A DNA stretch of 6,460 nucleotides from Chryseobacterium gleum (GTDB taxonomy: Bacteria; Bacteroidota; Bacteroidia; UBA10329), in assembly GCA_945874195.1 (NCBI GenBank), contig CAMCFW010000126.1, forward strand, positions 1 to 6,460, given 5' to 3'. Positions within the stretch are counted from its first letter, which is position 1, and each line of letters begins with the position of its first letter. Below, piece after piece: positions 1-5,500 of the stretch. The notes beneath the pieces were generated by a model, which was not told where the DNA came from, did not search any database, and saw only the letters and a list, made by a program, of their open reading frames with translations. The position numbers and the translations under genes are program-made.

Positions 1-1056
1 AAGGTTCAGCGCAAGGCCATACCTCAATTGGATGCCGACCGACTGATGAACCGCATCAATGGGCTGCTCGACTACAACAATTTCGACAAGGTTGATGTGC
101 TGATCGAAGCGGTCTTTGAAGACCTGAAGGTCAAGCACATGGTGTTAAAAGAGTGCGAGCAACATTTGAGCGAAAAGGCCATTTTTGCTTCAAACACCTC
201 CGCGCTTCCTATTGGAGAGATCGCAAAAGCTAGCAAGCGACCAGAACAGGTGATCGGTATGCACTACTTCTCCCCGGTTCCTAAAATGCCGTTGCTGGAG
301 ATCGTGGTCACCGATCAAACGGCCGATTGGGTCACATCAACGTGCTACGACCTTGGCGTGAAACAGGGAAAAACCGTGATCGTGGTGAAGGATGGCCCCG
401 GTTTCTACACCACGCGTATCCTGGCACCGCTATTGGGCGAAGCGCTGAACATGTTGGAAGAAGGTGCTGACGCGCTTCAGATCGATAAGGTGCTGAAGAA
501 ATTCGGGTTCCCAGTTGGCCCGATCACGCTGATGGACGAAGTTGGAATTGACGTAGGCGCACACATCATGAGTGGTGAGTTGATGCAACACTTCGTTTCC
601 ACCCGAAAAGGCGTGAAGGTCTCTCAGGCCATGAAGAAGATGTTCGAGGCTGGATATCATGGCCGCAAGAACAAGAAAGGCTTCTATCAATATGATGAGA
701 ACGGCAAGAAGAAACGTGAGCTCGATGCGAATGTTTACAGCTTTTTCGGTGGCAACACCCGCAAGAAATTTGACGAGAAGGAAATGTACGAACGCATAGG
801 CATGAGCATGGTGAGCGAAGCCGCTTTGTGTTTGCAGGAAGGCATTATTGCCAATCCGTTGGATGGTGACGTTGGGGCCGTTTTCGGGCTCGGCTTCCCC
901 CCTTTCCGAGGCGGCCCTTTCCGCTACATGGACACGCTCGGTGCGCAAGCGACAGTGGACATTTTCAATCAGTTGGCCGAAAAACACGGGGAACGTTTCC
1001 TTCCACCGCAGATCATTGTTGACAAGGCGAAGACCGGAGAGAAGTTTTACGCATAA
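1..1056 (+). CDS. Fatty-acid oxidation multifunctional protein (3-hydroxyacyl-CoA dehydrogenase part), 5'-truncated
   Basis: The reading frame is open from base 1, so this is the C-terminal 351 residues of a protein that normally has about 700; the hydratase domain and the GxGxxG NAD-binding loop lie upstream of the window. It belongs to the FadJ/FadB/HADHA family, whose dehydrogenase part oxidises 3-hydroxyacyl-CoA to 3-ketoacyl-CoA with NAD+ in cytoplasmic beta-oxidation. Visible evidence: the end of the Rossmann domain (VLIEAVFEDLKVK, then SNTSALPIGEIA), and GMHYFSPVPKMPLLEIV, holding the probable catalytic pair His88 and Glu100 (counted from base 1) with the 12-residue spacing I recall for E. 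coli FadB. DGPGFYTTRILAPLLGEA then opens the first C-terminal helical domain. A second, degenerate copy follows from about residue 260 (MSMVSEAALCLQEGI, GFPPFRGGPFRYMD). The overall look is nearer FadJ than FadB, but I do not assign a symbol. A terminator directly follows, so it ends its own transcription unit and is probably unrelated to the cytochrome genes downstream. Confidence 0.93.
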   Translation, partial: KVQRKAIPQLDADRLMNRINGLLDYNNFDKVDVLIEAVFEDLKVKHMVLKECEQHLSEKAIFASNTSALPIGEIAKASKRPEQVIGMHYFSPVPKMPLLEIVVTDQTADWVTSTCYDLGVKQGKTVIVVKDGPGFYTTRILAPLLGEALNMLEEGADALQIDKVLKKFGFPVGPITLMDEVGIDVGAHIMSGELMQHFVSTRKGVKVSQAMKKMFEAGYHGRKNKKGFYQYDENGKKKRELDANVYSFFGGNTRKKFDEKEMYERIGMSMVSEAALCLQEGIIANPLDGDVGAVFGLGFPPFRGGPFRYMDTLGAQATVDIFNQLAEKHGERFLPPQIIVDKAKTGEKFYA

Positions 1057-1058
1057 AG

Positions 1059-1087
1059 AAAGGCCCGAATATCATTTCGGGCCTTTT
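1059..1087 (+). terminator. Rho-independent terminator after the fatty-acid oxidation gene
   Basis: A perfect 11-bp stem, AAAGGCCCGAA (1059-1069) pairing with TTCGGGCCTTT (1076-1086), encloses a 6-nt loop (TATCAT) and ends in a TTTT run at 1084-1087. It begins 2 nt after the TAA stop at 1054-1056. The GC-rich core flanked by A on the left and T on the right makes it potentially bidirectional, although no minus-strand gene is seen here. It separates the beta-oxidation gene from the cytochrome operon. Confidence 0.9.
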
Positions 1088-1137
1088 CAATTCAAAAACT
1101 GCGGGCAAATGACCAACTTCGCCTTCAATCACCGATC

Positions 1138-1812
1138 ATGAGAAATTCAACACCTTTTATTTCGCTTCTTCTCTCACTTTCAATCTTCAGTTGCAGTCAA
1201 GCCCCGCAACCGACTGAACCTGACGCAGTCGGAAAAACCGCAATTGCGGGAAATCGTCAAAAAGGAAAATCGCTCTACATGACCTGTGCCGTGTGCCATG
1301 GTCAGAATGCGGAAGGAATGGTTACGCTCAATGCACCCGCTTTGGCCGATCAAGAACCATATTATTTAACGCAGCAACTGAACAATTTCCGAACGAACAA
1401 ACGCGGTGTCCACGCCAAAGATCTGTTCGGAGTGCAGATGCTGCCGATGGCCAAGACTCTGAACGATGAAGGAATTGCTGACGTTATCGCCTACATCAAG
1501 ACCATGCCGTCCCCGAAGATTGAAAAAACGATTGAAGGCGATGTTGAGAACGGCAAGAATCATTACAATATGGTGTGTGGAGCCTGCCACGGCCCAGGTG
1601 CAACAGGTATCGAATCGCTGAATTCCCCACGGCTCACCGGCATGCAGGATTGGTATCTCGAACGTCAGATCAACAATTTCCGCGACAGCATCAGGGGAAC
1701 TGTCAGCGGTGATAAATTCGGTGCTCAGATGCAGGCAATAGCCGAAACCATTCCGGATGACAAGACCGTGAAGGATCTGGTCGCCTACATCAATTCGTTG
1801 CAGGCTGAATGA
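1138..1812 (+). CDS. Diheme c-type cytochrome lipoprotein (cytochrome c4-like)
   Basis: A 224-residue exported electron-transfer protein. The N-terminus is a hydrophobic signal peptide with a plausible lipobox (SIFSC, Cys19), which would anchor it to a membrane facing the periplasm. It contains two consecutive homologous heme modules: CAVCH at residues 50-54 and CGACH at 147-151. Each is followed by an L-N-(A/S)-P segment, a YL..Q.NNFR segment, and a G-(V/A)-QM motif whose Met (Met101 or Met104, and Met198) is the probable sixth heme ligand, then an AYI helix. This tandem layout is typical of cytochrome c4-type proteins, which shuttle electrons to oxidases or peroxidases. The ATG at 1138 has no Shine-Dalgarno sequence, normal for Bacteroidota. 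Its stop overlaps the start of the next gene (ATGA), so the two are probably co-translated and this protein is a good candidate electron donor or acceptor for the MauG-like enzyme. The fold and heme count are secure; the partner is inferred. Confidence 0.9.
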   Translation: MRNSTPFISLLLSLSIFSCSQAPQPTEPDAVGKTAIAGNRQKGKSLYMTCAVCHGQNAEGMVTLNAPALADQEPYYLTQQLNNFRTNKRGVHAKDLFGVQMLPMAKTLNDEGIADVIAYIKTMPSPKIEKTIEGDVENGKNHYNMVCGACHGPGATGIESLNSPRLTGMQDWYLERQINNFRDSIRGTVSGDKFGAQMQAIAETIPDDKTVKDLVAYINSLQAE

Positions 1813-3008
1813 CCCGAACGGCCGCTGCCATCTTCACAGGAATTCTGATCATGATGATCGGCCTTTCATCCTGCGAAAAGGATATCGGACCGATCGAGGC
1901 AACGCACCAGTCTGAAACGGTTTCGGGCCTGGAAGGCGACATTGAACTATGCAAAACCTGTCCGCCCGGATTTGAACTGACCGAAGCTGGAATCTGTAAA
2001 CTTCGGTCCATCTATCAGCAATATGCATCGCTGCGCAATAGCGGTGTCGGTGGGTTGAAAACCGCACTTCCTGATGTCAGGGACGGTTTCACGCCACAAC
2101 AGATCGACCTTGGTCGCTACCTTTTTTTCGACCCCGTTCTATCTGGAGATGGAACAGTGAGTTGCTCTAGCTGCCATCAACCCGAGAAAGGGTTCAGTGA
2201 TGGGTTGGGACAAAGTGTGGGGATTGGCGGAAAAAAGGTGAAGCGCAGCGCTCCAAGCCTTTGGAATGTAGCCTTTCTGAAACTGTTCTTTTGGGATGGA
2301 AGGGCAACCACGCTGGAAGAACAAATGGTGGGACCGCTCTTTGCCGAGGATGAGATGGGTACGACACCGCACCAACTGCGCGAAACGATTAATTCCAATC
2401 CGATCTACACAAAGATGTTCCGCGAAGCATTTCCAGAACAGGATGAAGCGAAAATTCAGCTTGAGCAGATCTATCTGGCATTGGCTGCCTTCGAAAGTTC
2501 GCTCATTTCGCTTAACAGTCGCTATGACCAATATGCTCACGGTTTTCACGGGGCGCTCACGGACAAGGAGATCGAAGGAATGAACGTGTTCCGGTCGTTC
2601 GTTGCGCGTTGTGCCGAATGTCATACGCCTCCACTTTTCACCAATCAGCAATTTGCAGTGCTGGGCACTCCAGAGCCCGAAGGCCTGGAACTGGATCCGG
2701 GGGCGCAGATTCCCTACAACGATGTTTCGCTTCGGGCCGGCTTCAAGATCCCGAGCCTTCGCAACGTGGCGAAAACCGCTCCCTACATGCATTCGGGTCG
2801 GTTCGGCACGCTTCGCGAAACGGTGGAATTTTACACCAAAGGACGCGGACATGCCGTTCCCAAAGGAGAAAATCTCTATTTGCATTGGCACATTTGGGAA
2901 CCCGAACTGACCGATGTTGAACTCGACAGACTGGTCGATTTCCTTCATACATTAACAGACGAAAGCTTTATGCCAAAACGGCCAGATCGCTTACCTTCAT
3001 CGCCTTGA
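1809..3008 (+). CDS. MauG/cytochrome c peroxidase-family diheme lipoprotein
   Basis: A 399-residue periplasm-facing diheme enzyme. The signal peptide ends in the lipobox LSSC (Cys22). A short Cys-containing segment follows (Cys48, Cys51, Cys63, within a CPPGFEL context). The catalytic part starts near residue 90 with the family motif QIDLGRYLFFDPVLSGDG, then CSSCH (119-123), RSAPSLWNVAF, FWDGRATTLEEQ (Trp162 at the inter-heme Trp position) and Glu182 in an EMG motif matching the conserved distal Glu of bacterial cytochrome c peroxidases. The second heme site is CAECH (268-272), then KIPSLRNVAKTAPYMHSG. At the position where classical peroxidases have the axial Met (the AVxxM motif), this protein has Tyr342 in TVEFY, as MauG does. 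Classical peroxidases reduce H2O2 with cytochrome electrons; MauG instead oxidatively modifies a protein. Either activity is possible here. The ATG overlaps the preceding stop by 4 nt, and the next gene starts 25 nt downstream, indicating an operon. Confidence 0.9.
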   Translation: MTRTAAAIFTGILIMMIGLSSCEKDIGPIEATHQSETVSGLEGDIELCKTCPPGFELTEAGICKLRSIYQQYASLRNSGVGGLKTALPDVRDGFTPQQIDLGRYLFFDPVLSGDGTVSCSSCHQPEKGFSDGLGQSVGIGGKKVKRSAPSLWNVAFLKLFFWDGRATTLEEQMVGPLFAEDEMGTTPHQLRETINSNPIYTKMFREAFPEQDEAKIQLEQIYLALAAFESSLISLNSRYDQYAHGFHGALTDKEIEGMNVFRSFVARCAECHTPPLFTNQQFAVLGTPEPEGLELDPGAQIPYNDVSLRAGFKIPSLRNVAKTAPYMHSGRFGTLRETVEFYTKGRGHAVPKGENLYLHWHIWEPELTDVELDRLVDFLHTLTDESFMPKRPDRLPSSP

Positions 3009-3033
3009 TAAAAATCAATTCCATCTTAACCCT

Positions 3034-4518
3034 ATGAAAAAAGCCATCATTTGGATCATCGTAAGTGCACTCGTCTTCGCTGCGGGAATGTACATCGGCA
3101 AGATCAAATTCTCTGCGTCTGGCCCGGCCGCTCCGCCTCCGACCTTCTTCGAGGGTGGTGGCTCATTGACTGTCGACATGACGAATAAGAAAGTGATCGA
3201 AGTGCATGATGGCGAATCCATTCAGGAAGCGGTAGGTAAAGCGAATTCGGGCGACTTGATCCGTGTTTTTCCAGGAACATACCACGAAACGGTTTATATC
3301 GACAAGGACGGCATCAGTCTGCAAGGCGTCATTCAAAAAGGCAATTGGCCAACCATGGATGGAAGCAAGAATGGCGAGAAAGTGCTGAACGATGCGATCC
3401 TCTACTCAGGTTCAAACATCCTCATTGAGAATTTCAAGATCATACAATACAAGGGGAACGGTATCATGGGTCAGGCCGGCAACAACTTCCTGATCCGCAA
3501 CAATTGGATCGTTGATTCGGGTGTTTACGGCATCTTCCCTGAATTCGGAAAGAATGGGCTCATAGAGCACAATGTCTTGGTCGGAATTGCCGATGCGGCC
3601 ATTTACGTGGGCATGTGCGACAACATTGACGTGCGCCATAACGAAATCTCTGAAAGTGTGGCGGGAATAGAGATAGAGAACTCGCGACATTGCCTGGTCG
3701 AAAACAATTACACGCACAACAACACGGGTGGAATCTTGGTTTTCATCACTCCCGGACTGCCCATAAAAACCTGCTTTGACGTAATAGTGCGCAACAATTT
3801 CGTGGTTGACAACAATCACGAGAATTTCGGCAAACCCGGAGCGATCATTTCCATGCTTCCTCCCGGAAGCGGCATCATCATCATGGCGGCCGATAAGGTG
3901 GTAGTTGAGAACAACATTATTTCAGGCAACGACAACTGCGGAATCAGCATCACCGACCTGAGCTTCGGTTCGCAGATATCGAAAGATCCAGGTGTGGAGC
4001 CCAATCCCGACAGTCTCGTTATTCTCGACAACGTGATGTTCAACAATGGAAACAATCCCGTGGCCGATGTAAAAGCCGCTATGGCAACCCAAATGGACTC
4101 TAAGGGACCCGACATTCTGGCCTATGGTGGTGGCACAGGAAGCTGCATCCGCAACCGCGATATGTATCGTACATGGGGCTTGGACGGCTTCGCTTCGTGC
4201 CAACTTGTCGGCACATCAGATGTCAGATCTTATCTGCTTTCTGAGCCCGTTGCGCCACGTGACATTGAAAAGGAAGAGAAAGGGAAAATGGCATTCTATG
4301 GTGTTTGCTCTGGTTGCCATGCCTATGATGTGCGGATGATAGGGCCGCCAGTTCAGGCCCTACAGGCCATGTACAAGGACAACCCGCAGGGCTTGGCCGA
4401 TTACATCGCCAATCCGGTCAGAAGGAGGGACGATTATGACGAAATGCCACCGCAGAACTACCTTACGGAAGAAACCCGGTTGGCGGTTGCCGAATACATG
4501 CTTTCCATCAAACAATAA
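3034..4518 (+). CDS. Right-handed parallel beta-helix protein fused to a C-terminal cytochrome c domain
   Basis: A 494-residue exported protein with two parts. Residues 4-22 form one hydrophobic segment without a lipobox Cys, either a signal anchor or a cleaved signal peptide, followed by a Pro-rich linker (31-37). Residues about 52-345 are a parallel beta-helix: IQEAVGKANSGDLIRVFPGTY is the usual N-terminal cap, then turns of about 22-24 residues carrying an Asn ladder (156, 180, 203, 224, 254, 293 and 333). Signatures such as AGIEIENS, TGGILVF and PPGSGIIIMA match the beta-helix family I know as TIGR03805. Residues about 411-494 are a single-heme cytochrome c: CSGCH at 425-429, IGPP at 436-439, and Met471 in EMPPQ as the likely axial ligand. 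Cys371 and Cys389 could form a disulfide in the linker. Such beta-helices bind carbohydrate or act as scaffolds; NosD is an example linked to metal-enzyme maturation. The covalent heme domain indicates a redox role, with the cytochromes encoded just upstream as likely partners. The exact function is unknown. Confidence 0.88.
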   Translation: MKKAIIWIIVSALVFAAGMYIGKIKFSASGPAAPPPTFFEGGGSLTVDMTNKKVIEVHDGESIQEAVGKANSGDLIRVFPGTYHETVYIDKDGISLQGVIQKGNWPTMDGSKNGEKVLNDAILYSGSNILIENFKIIQYKGNGIMGQAGNNFLIRNNWIVDSGVYGIFPEFGKNGLIEHNVLVGIADAAIYVGMCDNIDVRHNEISESVAGIEIENSRHCLVENNYTHNNTGGILVFITPGLPIKTCFDVIVRNNFVVDNNHENFGKPGAIISMLPPGSGIIIMAADKVVVENNIISGNDNCGISITDLSFGSQISKDPGVEPNPDSLVILDNVMFNNGNNPVADVKAAMATQMDSKGPDILAYGGGTGSCIRNRDMYRTWGLDGFASCQLVGTSDVRSYLLSEPVAPRDIEKEEKGKMAFYGVCSGCHAYDVRMIGPPVQALQAMYKDNPQGLADYIANPVRRRDDYDEMPPQNYLTEETRLAVAEYMLSIKQ

Positions 4519-4557
4519 GATTCCGACAACCCTCTAAATATCCGTTCAATCGGAACT

Positions 4558-4565
4558 TAGCTTTG
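4558..4565 (+). promoter_or_regulatory. Putative Bacteroidota -7 promoter element (TAGCTTTG) upstream of the dehydrogenase
   Basis: TAGCTTTG is a perfect match to the Bacteroidota -7 consensus TAnnTTTG. It ends only 3 nt before the ATG at 4569, so the transcript would start at or next to the start codon. I found no convincing TTG-type -33 element at the usual distance upstream, which lowers confidence. A 6-bp inverted repeat, TTCCGA (4521-4526) and TCGGAA (4550-4555), lies just upstream in the same 50-nt gap and could be an operator or be fortuitous. Confidence 0.4.
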
Positions 4566-4568
4566 AGC

Positions 4569-5423
4569 ATGAACGGAAAAACAGTCATAATCACAGGTGG
4601 CAACGCAGGTATTGGAAAAGCCACCGCCATTGATCTGGCAAAAAAAGGCGCGACCGTACTCATCACTTCGCGGTCGGAGGACAAGGCCAGGAATGCCGTG
4701 GAAGAGATCAAGAAAGCTTCGGGGTCCGAACGTGTGGAATTCATCCGAATCGATCTCGGTTCGCAGGAATCGGTTCGTTCAACGGCAGAGGAGATCAAGA
4801 CCCGTTTTCCGAAAATAGACGTACTGATCAACAACGCGGGTTGCTATCTGTCGGATCTTCAGCTAAGTCCCGAAGGCATCGAGTTGCAATTCGCCACCAA
4901 CCATTTGGGGCATTTCCTGCTCACCAACCTTTTGATGGACAACCTGAAAGCTTCAGGAACCGGGCGGATCATAAACCTCGCGTCCATCGCCCACAAATCA
5001 ACGCGAAAATTAGACTTGGAAGACCTGAATTTCAAGAACTATGAATACGGTGGATGGAAATCCTATTCACGCTCCAAATTCTGCAACATCCTTTTCACCA
5101 AAGAGCTTGCTCGAAGGCTGGAAGGAACGGGGCTAACGGCAAATGCCGTGCATCCGGGCGGGGTTCGCACAGAGATAGCCGAGAAGGACGCCAACTGGTA
5201 CACCAAGCTAGGTTGGATCGCCATGAAACCGTTCATGATAACGGTTGAACAAGGCGCTGCTACTTCCATTCATCTGGCCTCATCGCCAAAGGTTGAAGGA
5301 ATTACTGGGCAATATTGGGTTCGAAGCAAGCAAGAATGGAGCAACCGCCCTTCTCAAGACCCCGAACTGGCCAAAAAACTGTGGTTGAAAAGCGAGGAAT
5401 TGGTCGGCCAAAAATTTCTTTGA
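4569..5423 (+). CDS. Classical short-chain dehydrogenase/reductase (retinol dehydrogenase-like)
   Basis: A 284-residue cytoplasmic NAD(P)-dependent oxidoreductase of the classical SDR type. All family motifs are intact: TGGNAGIG (9-16) for cofactor binding, Asp62 in the IDLGS segment contacting adenine, NNAG (88-91), and the catalytic tetrad Asn111 (NHLGHF), Ser139, Tyr166 and Lys170 (YSRSK), then VHPGGVRTE (195-202). The Ser-Arg after the second strand (ITSRS, Arg35) suggests a preference for NADP(H). The extended linker DLNFKNYEYGGWKSYSRSK and the overall pattern resemble the retinol dehydrogenase/WWOX-like branch, but these act on many aldehydes, ketones and alcohols, so the substrate is not predictable. 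I chose the ATG at 4569; a TTG two codons earlier is in frame but falls inside the promoter motif. There is no signal peptide, unlike all its exported neighbours, so a link to the cytochrome/beta-helix system rests only on position. Confidence 0.92.
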   Translation: MNGKTVIITGGNAGIGKATAIDLAKKGATVLITSRSEDKARNAVEEIKKASGSERVEFIRIDLGSQESVRSTAEEIKTRFPKIDVLINNAGCYLSDLQLSPEGIELQFATNHLGHFLLTNLLMDNLKASGTGRIINLASIAHKSTRKLDLEDLNFKNYEYGGWKSYSRSKFCNILFTKELARRLEGTGLTANAVHPGGVRTEIAEKDANWYTKLGWIAMKPFMITVEQGAATSIHLASSPKVEGITGQYWVRSKQEWSNRPSQDPELAKKLWLKSEELVGQKFL

Positions 5424-5446
5424 TGGCTCACCATCAAAAAGGTGAG
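5419..5446 (+). other. Overlapping alternative hairpins at the end of the dehydrogenase gene
   Basis: TTTGATGG (5419-5426) pairs perfectly with CCATCAAA (5431-5438) around a CTCA loop, and it includes the TGA stop of the dehydrogenase. A second hairpin, CTCACC (5427-5432) with GGTGAG (5441-5446), shares bases with the first, so the two cannot form together. Neither is followed by a T-run on the + strand, so this is not a standard intrinsic terminator. It may be a weak transcription boundary, an mRNA-stabilising 3' end, or chance. Confidence 0.35.
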
Positions 5447-5451
5447 AAAGC

Positions 5452-5459
5452 TACATTTG
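5452..5459 (+). promoter_or_regulatory. Putative Bacteroidota -7 promoter element (TACATTTG) upstream of the beta-helix lipoprotein
   Basis: TACATTTG, followed by C, is a perfect TAnnTTTG match in the 77-nt gap between the dehydrogenase and the beta-helix lipoprotein gene. It would give a 5' leader of roughly 35 nt before the ATG at 5501. No -33 element is clear at normal spacing; the nearest TTTG (5419-5422) is too far away. It suggests the second beta-helix gene, and whatever follows it beyond the window, can be transcribed independently. Confidence 0.5.
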
Positions 5460-5500
5460 CACCCGTTTTCAACCTAAGAACACCCCGTCTGATAAACCTC

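Noticed and set aside
430..987. Long minus-strand open frame (185 codons) inside the fatty-acid oxidation gene
   Set aside because: It is antisense to a clearly conserved coding sequence and has no recognisable motif; it is a by-product of codon bias.
1088..1137. Promoter for the cytochrome operon (CAACTTCG at 1114-1121 resembles TAnnTTTG)
   Set aside because: Two mismatches in the conserved positions and no -33 element. A promoter is expected after the terminator, but I cannot place it.
2139..2948. Long minus-strand open frame (269 codons) opposite the MauG-like gene
   Set aside because: The + strand carries all expected heme and peroxidase motifs; the antisense translation shows no domain or signal peptide.
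3005..3018. TTGAT-ATCAA hairpin between the MauG-like and beta-helix genes
   Set aside because: Only five AT-rich base pairs with no T-run; too weak to be a terminator, so the genes are treated as one operon.
4521..4555. TTCCGA/TCGGAA inverted repeat as a regulator binding site
   Set aside because: A 6-bp arm with a 23-nt spacer is easily found by chance, and no second copy was seen at the other promoter.
4563..4568. TTG start two codons before the dehydrogenase ATG
   Set aside because: It lies within the probable promoter motif, and the ATG at 4569 gives the standard short N-terminus before the first beta-strand.
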